Notes: generated by a model from the letters alone, not told the origin. A DNA stretch of 64,000 nt from Rhizobium etli CFN 42 (GCF_000092045.1 NC_007761.1:1863001-1927000); one strand, 5' to 3'. Positions 9,230-18,356 are shown, counted from the stretch's first letter. Made by a program: numbers and translations.

Positions 9230-9245
9230 TGCAAACCGCGTGCCA
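9230..9245 (-). promoter_or_regulatory. Sigma-54 (-24/-12) promoter of the nitrate operon
   Basis: Minus strand TGGCAC (9245-9240), five bases, TTGCA (9234-9230): a perfect match to the RpoN consensus TGGCAC-N5-TTGCW. The start would fall near 9219-9221, so hairpin P1 opens the transcript. Control by an NtrC-type activator is inferred. No full NtrC palindrome was recognised upstream. Confidence 0.85.
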
Positions 9246-9404
9246 ACTTTCCATGTGTCGATCAAGATATTGAAATTAAAGCTTTTTCGAGGGAGAGTTT
9301 GGCGTTGCCCGTTTTTTCAGCAGCGACGCGGGTGCAAATCTTTTGTGCGTTACGATAGGGCGGGCGCCGATCCGTGCTGGCGTTTTGTGCAGGCTGGTCT
9401 GGCA

Positions 9405-10685
9405 TCAGGTCTCGTCGTTGCCGGAGAAGAAGGGCAGAGTGCTCCTGACGGCAAAGCCCGCGACATAATCCGGCAGCTCTGCGGGATCGAAGATTCGACC
9501 ATCCATGAAGCGATCATTCTCTTCGCCGCCCTCGACGCGAATATCGGCGTCAACAGGCGCGTTGTTGTCGCCTAGAGCTGCGCGATAGAGGTCCGGGCGG
9601 TAGGCGGAGGTGGCGGCCCGTGCCTTGTTGAGGCTGGTCTCCGACTGCCCCCAGCGGATCATCTGACTGTAGATCCACAATGCGTGGCTCGGCCGCGGAT
9701 AGTTGGCGAAACCGCAATGGAATTGAAAATAATCAGGGATGACGCGCCGGTTGCTCCTGGCGTCGAGGTTGAATTCGCCGGCGAGGACGCGGCGGATGAT
9801 GTTTACCGGGGCGGCGATGTAGCGGGGATCGGCAAGGGCGGCCGCCAACGCGTCGTGATTGTCCGAGCGGTCGCACCAGCGCGCTGCAGCGTCGAGCGCT
9901 ACGATCAACCGGGAAACGGTTTCGGGATGGCTGTGAGCCCAATCCGGGCGCATGCCGATCACCTTTTCAGGAGCCGAGGGCCAGATATCCTGCTTGGCGG
10001 CGACGATACGGCCGAGCCCGCGCTCCGAGGCAACCATATTCCACGGGGCGCCCACACAGAACCCATCGATCGCACCAGCCGCCAACGCGTCGGACGTCAT
10101 GGGCGGCGGCACGACGACGAGCTTGACGTCCTTGTCGGGATCGATGCCGCCCGCCGCCAGCCAGTAACGGAATTCGTAATTATGGGAAGAGAAAGGATAG
10201 GTAACGCCGAAAGTCAGCAGCGGTTCTTCGCGTGCCTTCATTGCCGCCAATGTCTTTGCCAGGGCACGGGCATTGTCGAGCGCGCCTGCCGTTTCCGGCA
10301 AGCCGGCGTCCTTGCGCATCCTCTCAAAGAGCCGGGCCGATAGGGTGATGGCATTGCCGCCGCGCCCCAACGAAAAAGGCGTGATCGTCGGCGAAGGGTT
10401 GGAACCGAGGCCAAGCATCGAAGCGACCGGCATCGGCGAAAGCATATGGGCGATGTCAAACTGGCGAAACGCCAGGCGGTCGCGAACATTCGCCCAGGAA
10501 ACGTCCTTGACGAGATCGAGGGTCAGGCCTTCTTTCCGTGCAAAACCGAATTCTGCCGCCGCGATCAGAATTGATGCGTCGACAAGCGGAATGAACCCCG
10601 CCCGCAGCACCTTGGGGCCTTCGTTGTTCACGCGTGCGGGCAAGGGCAGCCCGCCGGAATTGGCGGTCTTCGTCATCATATCCAC
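9405..10685 (-). CDS. nasS: Nitrate sensor NasS (NrtA-like, cytoplasmic)
   Basis: A 426-aa NrtA/CmpA-family solute-binding fold (LRAGFIPLVDASILIAAAEFGF; SPMPVASMLGLG). It has no signal peptide and no lipobox, which separates the cytoplasmic sensor NasS from periplasmic transport proteins. In known systems NasS holds NasT inactive and releases it when nitrate or nitrite binds. The start is GTG 10685 with GGAGG upstream. An ATG three codons in is an alternative. It lies 34 nt after nasT, and the leader it would govern follows. Confidence 0.88.
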   Translation of the reverse strand: MDMMTKTANSGGLPLPARVNNEGPKVLRAGFIPLVDASILIAAAEFGFARKEGLTLDLVKDVSWANVRDRLAFRQFDIAHMLSPMPVASMLGLGSNPSPTITPFSLGRGGNAITLSARLFERMRKDAGLPETAGALDNARALAKTLAAMKAREEPLLTFGVTYPFSSHNYEFRYWLAAGGIDPDKDVKLVVVPPPMTSDALAAGAIDGFCVGAPWNMVASERGLGRIVAAKQDIWPSAPEKVIGMRPDWAHSHPETVSRLIVALDAAARWCDRSDNHDALAAALADPRYIAAPVNIIRRVLAGEFNLDARSNRRVIPDYFQFHCGFANYPRPSHALWIYSQMIRWGQSETSLNKARAATSAYRPDLYRAALGDNNAPVDADIRVEGGEENDRFMDGRIFDPAELPDYVAGFAVRSTLPFFSGNDET

Positions 10686-10719
10686 TCCGGTTTCCTCCGG
10701 AAATTCGCACAGTCGGCCA

Positions 10720-11307
10720 TTACATCAAAAGCCCCGCGGCGGTGACAACGCTCTGAGCGATCTCCGACATCTTCTTCTTTTCGTTCATCGCCGTCTGGCG
10801 CAGCAGGGCGAAGGCCTCTTCCTCGGAGAGGCCGCGCATCTTCATGAGTATGCCCTTGGCGCGCTCGATGAGCTTACGTTCTTCAAGCGCCGAGCGGGCA
10901 TCCGCCAGTTCCCGCCGCAGCCGGCTGAAGGCATTGAAGCGGCTGACGGCCATATCGAGGATCGGCTTGACACGCTCCTTCTTCAATCCATCGACGATAT
11001 AGGCCGAGACGCCGGCGTCGACGGCGGCCTCGATCGACGCCGTATCGGAGCGATCAACGAACATGGCGATCGGGCGGCTGACCGTGCGCGTTAGCTGGAA
11101 CAGATGTTCCATCATGTCCCGGTTAGGATTTTCGATATCGATGATGATCACGTCGGGCATCAGCGTTTCGATCGTTCGCGCAATGCCGTTGACCTCATGC
11201 ACGACGGTGACACGCGCATGCCCTGCCTCGCGCAGCCCTTCCTCGATGATGGAGGCGCGTATGGCATTTTCGTCGATCACCAGAATTGTCAGATCGCGAT
11301 GCGTCAT
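10720..11307 (-). CDS. nasT: ANTAR antiterminator NasT
   Basis: A 195-aa response-regulator-like protein. A receiver domain (TILVIDENAIRA ... VIIIDIENPN) is followed by a coiled linker (LRRELADARSALEERK) and a C-terminal ANTAR RNA-binding domain (ERAKGILMKMRGLSEEEAF). NasT binds paired hexaloop hairpins and lets polymerase pass the leader terminator. Here the target is visible at 9041-9221. The ATG at 11307 starts the receiver domain directly. An upstream TTG in frame is unlikely. Confidence 0.92.
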   Translation of the reverse strand: MTHRDLTILVIDENAIRASIIEEGLREAGHARVTVVHEVNGIARTIETLMPDVIIIDIENPNRDMMEHLFQLTRTVSRPIAMFVDRSDTASIEAAVDAGVSAYIVDGLKKERVKPILDMAVSRFNAFSRLRRELADARSALEERKLIERAKGILMKMRGLSEEEAFALLRQTAMNEKKKMSEIAQSVVTAAGLLM

Positions 11308-11390
11308 TAGCGTATTTATGACGCGCTGCAGCAATTTTTGCAAGTGTAAGCCTGAAAACTGTGCGATACAAATTTCTGCACAAAAAGTAA

Positions 11391-12395
11391 TCAGACTGCC
11401 GTACTTTCGCGCGGAATCAGGGCGTAGCCAAGGTCGATCTGCTCACTTTTCGACCTCGCGGAGGAGGCCAGCGCGGCGAGTACCTTTTCAGCGGCCAACT
11501 TTCCGGTTTCGAAACGCCGCGTAACGACGGAGGAAAGGGAGGGGGCGGCGCAGGCGGCGAATTCCAGATCGTGAAATCCCATGATCGCTATGTCATCCGG
11601 CACGCGTATGCCACGTTTGCGGCACTCCTGCATGGCGCCGAGCGCCAGATTGTCGTCCGTGCAGAAGATCGCCTCAGGAACGTCGCCGTGGGCGCACGTA
11701 ATGGCGAAGAGGTCCGAGCCGAGCGCGACGGAGCTGTGGCGCGGCCTCTCGGCGACGATCGGGAGATTCGGCAAATCAGCCTGTTGCATCGCCACTCGGT
11801 AGCCCTCGAAGCGGGACTGGGCGCGGTGATCGAGATTGCCGGTCAGAAAAGCGATGCGGCGGAAGCCGCGTTCGATGAGATGCCGTGTCGCGGTCTGACC
11901 GGCCTGTTCCTGCGACATGCCGATATTCAGATCGATCGGATCCGGCGAAAGCTCGAAGGTCTCGACCACGGGCAGATGCGCTTGAGTGAGAAGCTGACGC
12001 GAGAGCGGCGTGTGATGAGTGCCGGTGATGATAATCGCCTCCACCCTCTGTCCGAGAAGCGCCTTGATGGCGTTTTCTTCCTCGATCTCGGAATAGCGGC
12101 TGTTGACGACGATGACCTGGAAACCTGCGGCGACCAGAACGTCGTGAAGCGCGAACAGGTATTCGGCGAAGATGACGTTGTAGAGGGTCGGAACAATCAC
12201 GCCGATCGCATGCGTGCGCGACGAAGCGAGGCGGCTTGCTGCTAAATTGGGGACGTAGCCGAGTTCCTTGACGGCGGCATCGACGCGCAGTCGCAGGGCT
12301 GGAGAGACCACATCGGGTTTGCGTAGTACTCTTGAAACGGTGATCGGGCTGACACCCGCGAGATTGGCAACGTCATCAAGGGTTATCCGCCGCAT
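11391..12395 (-). CDS. LacI-family transcriptional regulator
   Basis: This 334-aa protein opens with the LacI helix-turn-helix and hinge (TLDDVANLAGVSPITVSRVLRKP ... NLAASRLAS), followed by a periplasmic-binding-like effector domain (GVIVPTLYN ... AIFCTDDNLALGAM). It is divergent from the sugar ABC importer, and two LacI-type palindromes lie between them, so it probably represses that operon until a sugar binds. The sugar is unknown. It ends 83 nt before nasT on the same strand, but a functional link to nitrate is not implied. Confidence 0.93.
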   Translation of the reverse strand: MRRITLDDVANLAGVSPITVSRVLRKPDVVSPALRLRVDAAVKELGYVPNLAASRLASSRTHAIGVIVPTLYNVIFAEYLFALHDVLVAAGFQVIVVNSRYSEIEEENAIKALLGQRVEAIIITGTHHTPLSRQLLTQAHLPVVETFELSPDPIDLNIGMSQEQAGQTATRHLIERGFRRIAFLTGNLDHRAQSRFEGYRVAMQQADLPNLPIVAERPRHSSVALGSDLFAITCAHGDVPEAIFCTDDNLALGAMQECRKRGIRVPDDIAIMGFHDLEFAACAAPSLSSVVTRRFETGKLAAEKVLAALASSARSKSEQIDLGYALIPRESTAV

Positions 12396-12461
12396 GGAGT
12401 TCCGCCACTCGAAGTTGGGTTTTCATTTTCTCTCATAGTAATAACACTGCCGCGACTATAG

Positions 12462-12477
12462 TTGATAGCGCTAGCAA
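12462..12477. promoter_or_regulatory. LacI-type operator 1
   Basis: TTGATAGCGCTAGCAA is a near-perfect 16-bp palindrome centred on GCGC, as LacI-family operators are. It lies between lacI and the ABC operon, 23 bp centre to centre from the second operator. Confidence 0.7.
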
Positions 12478-12484
12478 ATCCGGT

Positions 12485-12512
12485 TTGACTGCGCTGTCAA
12501 CTATGTTAATTT
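12485..12512 (+). promoter_or_regulatory. LacI-type operator 2 overlapping the ABC operon promoter
   Basis: TTGACTGCGCTGTCAA (12485-12500) is a second GCGC-centred palindrome with one mismatched pair. Its first six bases, TTGACT, can also be the -35 box, with TAATTT (12507-12512) as -10 after a 16-nt spacer. Regulator binding here would block polymerase. Confidence 0.65.
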
Positions 12513-12613
12513 GCAATTGTACCGGAAAAATAGGGATGGAGTCTTTCCGGTCCCAATATGCACAGCAAAAGCATAAAAGAGGCGGCCCCGTTCGCCTGAG
12601 GAGGAGAACATTC

Positions 12614-13753
12614 ATGCATAAGGTGAAGAAAGCCAAATTCGCCCGTATTGCCGCGTTTTCCGCGTCCGCGTTTGTCTTGTTCTGTGGCACCGCCGGCGCG
12701 GAGCCGAAGGTCGTCTCCGGTCCGGCCGCCGACCCCGGATGCATGGTGCCGTGGGGCGCGGACACACAGTTCCTGCAGTATCCTAAAAAGGATGGCCCCT
12801 ATCGCATCGCCCTGGCTAACGGCTACATCGCTAACACCTGGCGTATCCAGATGGTCCAGACGGCCAAGGCCTATGCCGCTCAACCCGACGTCGCGGCCAA
12901 GCTCAAGGAATTCAAGGTTGTCTCGACCGGCGAAGACGTGCCGGCACAGATTTCCGCCATCAATAACTTCATCGACGCCGGTTATGACGCGATCGTGGTA
13001 AACGCTCAGAATCCAACCGCCTTCGGTCCAGTGATCAAGCGCGCCAAGCAGGCCGGCGTCATCCTCGTTGCCTTCGACAATATCCTCGATACGAAGGATG
13101 CGATCAATGTCAACGTCGATCAGAAGGGGCTCGGCGTCCTCTGGGCCGACTGGCTGATCAAGCATCTGCCGAACGGCGGCAAGGTGCTGGAGGTGCGCGG
13201 CGTTGCCGGGACGTCGGTCGATACGGATCGTCACAATGGCATTCATGAGACCTTGGACGCCTCCGGCAAGAAATTCACCGTGACCGAGGTGGTCGGAAAA
13301 TGGGATGACGGCGTAGCTCAGAAGGCGACTGCCGATGCGATCGCCACCAACGGCCCGTTTGATGGGATCACCGCTCAGGGTGGCGATACCGGCGTCGTGC
13401 AGGCGATGATCGATGCCAAGCATCCCTTTGTTCCTTTCGGCGGTGAGACCGAAAACGGTTTTCGGAAATTCTGCGCCGCCCACGCCGCCGAGGGCCTGAA
13501 ATGTTCGTCCGCCGGCACGGGCCCCGCCCAGGTCGCCGTTGCCATCAAGACCGCGATCGCTGCACTTGAGGGGCAGGTCGTGCCACAGGCCATCAAGTTG
13601 CCGACCGCGATCGTTTCTGACCCGGATTTCAAGGAGGGTCAGGATTATTATCCGACCCAATCCGACAATTTCTTCGTAGGAAATTCCTTCCCTACCTGCG
13701 GCATCAATTTTACCGCCCAGGAAATCATGGGGCAGACGAAAGAGAACCAATAG
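12614..13753 (+). CDS. Sugar ABC transporter, periplasmic binding protein
   Basis: A 379-aa type I periplasmic-binding protein of the ribose/galactose group. It has a signal peptide (ARIAAFSASAFVLFCGTAGA), then the two-lobed fold (YRIALANGYIANTW; AIVVNAQNPTAF; VLVAFDN-like segment; KVLEVRGVAGTSVDTDRHNG). Two cysteines near the C-terminus (FRKFC, GLKCS) may pair. Start chosen at ATG 12614 with GAGGAG upstream. An earlier in-frame ATG lies in the operator/promoter region. It is the first gene of a four-gene importer operon. The substrate is probably a pentose or related sugar but is not shown. Confidence 0.92.
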   Translation: MHKVKKAKFARIAAFSASAFVLFCGTAGAEPKVVSGPAADPGCMVPWGADTQFLQYPKKDGPYRIALANGYIANTWRIQMVQTAKAYAAQPDVAAKLKEFKVVSTGEDVPAQISAINNFIDAGYDAIVVNAQNPTAFGPVIKRAKQAGVILVAFDNILDTKDAINVNVDQKGLGVLWADWLIKHLPNGGKVLEVRGVAGTSVDTDRHNGIHETLDASGKKFTVTEVVGKWDDGVAQKATADAIATNGPFDGITAQGGDTGVVQAMIDAKHPFVPFGGETENGFRKFCAAHAAEGLKCSSAGTGPAQVAVAIKTAIAALEGQVVPQAIKLPTAIVSDPDFKEGQDYYPTQSDNFFVGNSFPTCGINFTAQEIMGQTKENQ

Positions 13754-13770
13754 TAGCCTTCCTCTGATAT

Positions 13771-13796
13771 GATTGCGGGTGTTCGCACCCGCAATC
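13771..13796 (+). terminator. UUCG-capped hairpin between binding protein and ATPase genes
   Basis: An 11-bp perfect stem (GATTGCGGGTG / CACCCGCAATC) is closed by TTCG. There is no T-run. Such hairpins after binding-protein genes usually stabilise the upstream mRNA and lower expression of the ATPase and permease genes. Confidence 0.7.
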
Positions 13797-13829
13797 CTGG
13801 CCGTGTCAGACCGAACGGAGGCTGGACGC

Positions 13830-15368
13830 ATGAGTTTGTCCGAACCGATTTTCCGCATGGAAGGCATATCGAAGCGTTATGGCGGAGCCATCGCGCTCAA
13901 GGACGCCGATATCGCCATCCGCCGAGGGGCGATCCACGCCGTCCTTGGCGAGAATGGCGCCGGCAAGTCGACACTGATTAAGATCATGGCGGGCGTGGTG
14001 ACGCCGGACGAAGGGCGCATGCTGCTTGATGGCAGGGAGATCGCTTTTGCCTCGCCGGCAGCGGCCAATGCAGTTGGCATCGTCTGTGTCTTCCAGGAGC
14101 TTTCGCTCATTCCCGATCTCTCCGTCGCCGACAACATTACCATCAGCCATCCGCCCCAGCGGTTCGGCATGATCGACCGGCGCGCGCAGCGGCGGATCGC
14201 TGAGGAAGCGCTGACCCGCGCCGGCGCGTCCGACATTCATCCCTCGATCTTGGTCAAAGACCTACCGCTGTCTAGACGGCAGATGGTCGAGATTGCCAAG
14301 GCTCTTGCTCGCAAGCCGCGACTGATAATCCTGGACGAGGCGACGTCGGCCCTGACGCGGTCGGATGTCGAAAAGGTCTTTGCCGTGTTGAAGCGCCTGC
14401 GTGCCGAGGGAATGGCGCTGATCTACATCTCTCACCGCATGCACGAAATCGCCCAATTGGCCGATGACTGTACGGTCTTCCGCAACGGCCGCAGCATCGA
14501 ATCCTATCCAGCCGGCACCAAGACCGATCAGCAGGTGGTCGAACTGATGATCGGTCGGGAATATAACAATGTCTTTCCGCCGAAACCGGCCCATCGACCT
14601 GAGGAAAAGCCGATCCTTTCCTGCCGTGAGCTTTCCTGGGGCGATCGACTCTCCGGCATCACCTTCGATATCAGGCCCGGCGAGGTTGTTGGACTCGGCG
14701 GACTGGACGGGCAGGGACAGCGCGATTTGCTGCTGGCCTTCTTTGGCGTGCTGCGTGACCTGAAGGGGGAGATCGCGATCGACGGCACGCAGGTTAAGCT
14801 CAGAAGTCCACGTCATGCCAAGTCCGGTGGCATATCGATGGCCTTGATCCCTGAGGACAGGAAGACCGAAGGATTGATGCTGCCGATGACCGTGCGCGAG
14901 AACCTCTCGATTGCAGCCCTCGACCGTATTTCGCGTAATGGCGTCATCGATCGGGCGGCCGAGCGTCGCGAGATCGACGACCTGTTCAAGCTTCTGGCAA
15001 TCAAGGCTGCGACGATCGACATGCCTGTTGCCGGCCTGTCGGGCGGCAATCAGCAGAAGGTGGTCATTGCCAAATGGCTGATGAACCGGCCACGCATCAT
15101 CCTGCTCAACGATCCGACGCGTGGCATCGATGTCGGAACCAAGCAGGAAATCTATCTGCTGCTGCGCAAGCTTGCGGACGGGGGTGCAGCGATCATCTTT
15201 TACTCGACCGATTATGACGAGTTGATCGGCTGCTGCGACCGCGTGCTCGTCATGTATGACGGGAGCATCGTCCGCGAGCTTGAAGGCGCCGATATCAATG
15301 AACATGAGTTGATCGGCGCCGCACTCAATATCGGCGGCGAGCATGCACAGCAAAGGATTGCGCCATGA
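13830..15368 (+). CDS. Sugar ABC transporter, double ATP-binding protein (RbsA/MglA type)
   Basis: A 512-aa protein with two nucleotide-binding halves. The first has Walker A GENGAGKST and Walker B LIILDEATSAL, with a divergent signature LSRRQ. The second has a degenerate Walker A (GLGGLDGQGQ) and an intact signature LSGGNQQK plus Walker B ILLNDPTRGID. This asymmetry is normal for sugar importers of this family. The ATG at 13830 has GGAGG 8 nt upstream. The stop overlaps the next gene as ATGA. Confidence 0.93.
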   Translation: MSLSEPIFRMEGISKRYGGAIALKDADIAIRRGAIHAVLGENGAGKSTLIKIMAGVVTPDEGRMLLDGREIAFASPAAANAVGIVCVFQELSLIPDLSVADNITISHPPQRFGMIDRRAQRRIAEEALTRAGASDIHPSILVKDLPLSRRQMVEIAKALARKPRLIILDEATSALTRSDVEKVFAVLKRLRAEGMALIYISHRMHEIAQLADDCTVFRNGRSIESYPAGTKTDQQVVELMIGREYNNVFPPKPAHRPEEKPILSCRELSWGDRLSGITFDIRPGEVVGLGGLDGQGQRDLLLAFFGVLRDLKGEIAIDGTQVKLRSPRHAKSGGISMALIPEDRKTEGLMLPMTVRENLSIAALDRISRNGVIDRAAERREIDDLFKLLAIKAATIDMPVAGLSGGNQQKVVIAKWLMNRPRIILLNDPTRGIDVGTKQEIYLLLRKLADGGAAIIFYSTDYDELIGCCDRVLVMYDGSIVRELEGADINEHELIGAALNIGGEHAQQRIAP

Positions 15369-16360
15369 CCGGGCTGGCTCTCGGCGAACGACGGTTCTGG
15401 TATGCGCAGCAGAAAGGGTCGTTATTTGCCGCACTGCTCTTCGTCGCCATGTTCGCCCTCTACGTCTCGAACCACCCGGCGGGCTTTACCCCCAACGTCG
15501 TGCAGACGGCTTCGAACAAGGCGACGCTGCTTGCTTTTGTAGCGATGGCGCAGTGCCTGGTCGTCATCACCGCCGGCATCGACCTCTCGGTCGGTATGAT
15601 TTTGGTCCTCTGCAATTGTCTTGCCTCCTGGCTGGTCGTTGGGACGCCGCTGGAGACAGGGGCAGGTGTCATCGTGGTGCTGCTTGCCGGACTCGGCTGC
15701 GGCATGCTGAACGGGCTCATCATCATCTTCGGTCGATTGCAGCCGATTGTCACAACGATTGCGACCAGCGCAATCTTCTACGGCTTAGCGCTCTTGCTGC
15801 GGCCGACTCCCGGAGGTTCGGTGAATGAGGATCTGGCGGATGCGTTTACTTCAAAGCTTTTTGGGATTGTTCCGGCAAGCCTCGCCGTCCTTCTCGTTGT
15901 TATTATCGTCGTCTGGGTTCCGTTCAGCCGCTCGGCGATAGGCAGGGCAGCCTATGCGGTGGGTTCGGCCGAGAATGCAGCCTATATGTCGGCTATGCCG
16001 GTCAAGCGGGCAAAATTCGCCGCCTATGCGTTGGCTGGACTTCTTTCGGCGATCGGCGGGCTCTATTTGACCTTTTTCTCCTATACCGGCGAAGCGGCTC
16101 TAGCGAGCGGCAACGCCTATACACTGTATTCGATTGCGGCGGTGGTGCTCGGCGGCGTTTCCCTTGCGGGCGGCAAGGGGAGTGCCGTCGGCGCCGTTTT
16201 CGGAGCCTTGGCATTTCGCACGATCGGCGACCTGCTGTTCGTCTTCGATTTCGATCCGCTTTGGCAGCCGCTATTCCAGGGCGTAGTGTTGATGCTGGCG
16301 ATCAGTATCGGATGCATCGGCCTTGCCAGAGTCCGCAATCGGCTGGAGTGGTTTCAATGA
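15365..16360 (+). CDS. Sugar ABC transporter permease (RbsC type)
   Basis: A 331-aa inner-membrane permease with 8-10 hydrophobic segments and the family signature ITAGIDLSVGMI plus GRAAYAVGSAENAAYMSAM and VLGGVSLAGGKGS. It overlaps both neighbours by four bases (ATGA), so the operon is translationally coupled. It probably pairs with the second permease to form a heterodimeric channel. Confidence 0.93.
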   Translation: MTGLALGERRFWYAQQKGSLFAALLFVAMFALYVSNHPAGFTPNVVQTASNKATLLAFVAMAQCLVVITAGIDLSVGMILVLCNCLASWLVVGTPLETGAGVIVVLLAGLGCGMLNGLIIIFGRLQPIVTTIATSAIFYGLALLLRPTPGGSVNEDLADAFTSKLFGIVPASLAVLLVVIIVVWVPFSRSAIGRAAYAVGSAENAAYMSAMPVKRAKFAAYALAGLLSAIGGLYLTFFSYTGEAALASGNAYTLYSIAAVVLGGVSLAGGKGSAVGAVFGALAFRTIGDLLFVFDFDPLWQPLFQGVVLMLAISIGCIGLARVRNRLEWFQ

Positions 16361-17337
16361 GCGAGGAAACAACCTTGCGGCAGCTTCGGGTGCCTGCACG
16401 GCTGCGCGGCGTCGATCCCGCGGTGGCAATCGCATTTGGATGCATCATCCTGCTTCTGCTTGCCGGATCGATCTATTCGCGAAATTTCCTGTCACTCGAC
16501 TATCTCCTGCAACAGTTGAAGGTGGCCTCGTTCCTCGGCGTCATTGCCACCGGCATGATGGCGGTCATCTTGCTCGGCCAGATCGACCTTTCTGTGCCGT
16601 GGGTGGTGACGACGGGCGCAATGATGGCCTGCGCGGCGACAGCCTACGGAACGACCGGCTCGGTTATGGCGATCCCCTTCGGCATTTTCTGCGGTTGCAT
16701 GATTGGTCTCGTCAACGGCTTGTCGGTCGCTTATCTCCGCATTCCCTCGATGATCGTCACACTGGCCACCAATGCTGTCGCGCAGGGGCTGATGGTCGTT
16801 TATACCGGCGGCTTCTCGCCGCAGGATTCGGCCTCGCCGACTATGCGATTCCTCGCGGCCGGATACACCGTCCCCGGATTGCCGAACGGCGTTCTCGTGT
16901 GGTTCTTGATCGGTCTGCTTGCGGTCTTCATGCTGACTCGCACGACCTTCGGTCGATCGCTTTACTCTGTCGGAAACCGTGAGCGCGCCGCCTATATGTC
17001 GGGCATCGACACACGCCGCGTCACGCTTCTCGCCTTCATCATGTCGGGCGGACTCAGTGCGCTCGGCGGCGTGCTGTTGGCGGGTTATGCGTCGAAGGCT
17101 TCGCAATCCATGGGCGACTCTTATCTGCTGCCTTCGATTGCTGCCGTCGTTCTCGGTGGTACGCACGTGCTCGGCGGCAAAGGGTCTTATCTCGGGACCG
17201 TCGCCGGCGTCATCCTGATCACGCTGCTGCAATCGATCCTCTCCGTCATGCAGATCGAGGAAGCAGGCCGCCAACTTATCTATGGCGCCGTTATCATCGG
17301 TATGCTTCTGCTTTACGGCCGCCAGCGGCCGGCCTGA
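16357..17337 (+). CDS. Sugar ABC transporter permease (RbsC type), second subunit
   Basis: A 326-aa permease paralogous to the preceding one, with LLGQIDLSVPWVVT in the signature position, RSLYSVGNRERAAYMSGID and VVLGGTHVLGGKGS. The ATG at 16357 overlaps the upstream stop. The longer open frame further upstream runs inside the previous gene and is not used. Last gene of the importer operon. Confidence 0.92.
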   Translation: MSEETTLRQLRVPARLRGVDPAVAIAFGCIILLLLAGSIYSRNFLSLDYLLQQLKVASFLGVIATGMMAVILLGQIDLSVPWVVTTGAMMACAATAYGTTGSVMAIPFGIFCGCMIGLVNGLSVAYLRIPSMIVTLATNAVAQGLMVVYTGGFSPQDSASPTMRFLAAGYTVPGLPNGVLVWFLIGLLAVFMLTRTTFGRSLYSVGNRERAAYMSGIDTRRVTLLAFIMSGGLSALGGVLLAGYASKASQSMGDSYLLPSIAAVVLGGTHVLGGKGSYLGTVAGVILITLLQSILSVMQIEEAGRQLIYGAVIIGMLLLYGRQRPA

Positions 17338-17641
17338 CCGGACATGGTCGCCCCACAGCGACGGCGGGTCGATTCTCCTGCAGGCTATGTAAAACGATCG
17401 GTCTTTTCATCGCTCCGACCTGCCCGAAAAAATAATACCGACGCCGGCCGCAAATCGGAAGAGCATGCCTTCGCTTCTCGTGGTATATGGCTTAGGGAAC
17501 GATGAAGATCTTGGGATGGGAGGTTTTCTGCCCGCGGCTGCTGCGATCCGGACAATTGCAATTGACGACCGTTCCGGCGGGCATTCCCCATGACCACGAT
17601 TTGAAATAACGAAATCCAACAACCGCTTTGGAGGGCCGACC
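17338..17641. other. Intergenic stretch
   Basis: No gene or clear terminator is seen. It should hold the peroxiredoxin promoter. A GGAAC occurs near 17499 but lacks a correctly spaced GTT. Confidence 0.4.
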
Positions 17642-18301
17642 ATGAGCTTACGTATCAACGATATTGCCCCCGATTTTACCGCCGACACCACACAGGGACC
17701 GATCAGCTTCCATGATTGGATCGGCAACGGCTGGGCCGTGCTGTTTTCGCACCCGAAGAATTTCACGCCTGTCTGCACGACGGAGCTCGGCGCCATGGCC
17801 GGCCTCGCTGACGAGTTTTCCAAGCGCGGCGTCAAGATCATCGGCATCTCCGTCGATCCGGTCGAAAGCCATGCCAAGTGGAAAGGTGATATCAAGACCG
17901 CAACAGGCTTCGATGTCGATTATCCCCTGATCGGCGATAAGGACCTCAAGGTGGCCAAGCTCTACGACATGCTGCCGGCCGGCGCCGGCGACAGCTCCGA
18001 AGGCCGCACGCCCGCAGACAACGCAACGGTGCGTTCGGTCTTCATCATCGGCCCGGATAAGAAGATCAAGCTGATCCTGACCTATCCGATGACGACGGGC
18101 CGCAATTTCAACGAGATCCTGCGCGCCATCGACTCCATCCAGCTGACGGCCAAACACCAGGTGGCGACCCCGGCAAACTGGAATCAGGGCGAAGATGTCA
18201 TCATCACCGCCGCCGTTTCCAACGACGACGCGATCGCCCGTTTCGGCTCCTTCGATACGGTTCTGCCCTATCTCAGGAAGACGAAGCAGCCGTCGGTTTG
18301 A
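17642..18301 (+). CDS. 1-Cys peroxiredoxin (Prx6 family)
   Basis: A 219-aa thiol peroxidase that reduces H2O2 and organic hydroperoxides in the cytoplasm. The catalytic cysteine is in HPKNFTPVCTTELG (about residue 44), and it is the only cysteine in the protein, as expected for the 1-Cys Prx6 type. The long C-terminal part (QVATPANWNQGEDVII) is also typical. A GGAGG box sits 7 nt before the ATG. Monocistronic, with a terminator downstream. Confidence 0.94.
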   Translation: MSLRINDIAPDFTADTTQGPISFHDWIGNGWAVLFSHPKNFTPVCTTELGAMAGLADEFSKRGVKIIGISVDPVESHAKWKGDIKTATGFDVDYPLIGDKDLKVAKLYDMLPAGAGDSSEGRTPADNATVRSVFIIGPDKKIKLILTYPMTTGRNFNEILRAIDSIQLTAKHQVATPANWNQGEDVIITAAVSNDDAIARFGSFDTVLPYLRKTKQPSV

Positions 18302-18324
18302 AAACGGCTTTCAAGTCCGTTCCG

Positions 18325-18356
18325 AAGCCGCCGCGGCCAACGCCCGGCGGCTTTTT
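18325..18356 (+). terminator. Intrinsic terminator after the peroxiredoxin gene
   Basis: AAGCCGCCG and CGGCGGCTT form a 9-bp stem followed by five T residues. Confidence 0.85.

Noticed and set aside
9325..9345. Possible NtrC site upstream of the sigma-54 promoter
   Set aside because: Only one half (TTTGCACC) is good. The other half does not match the palindrome.
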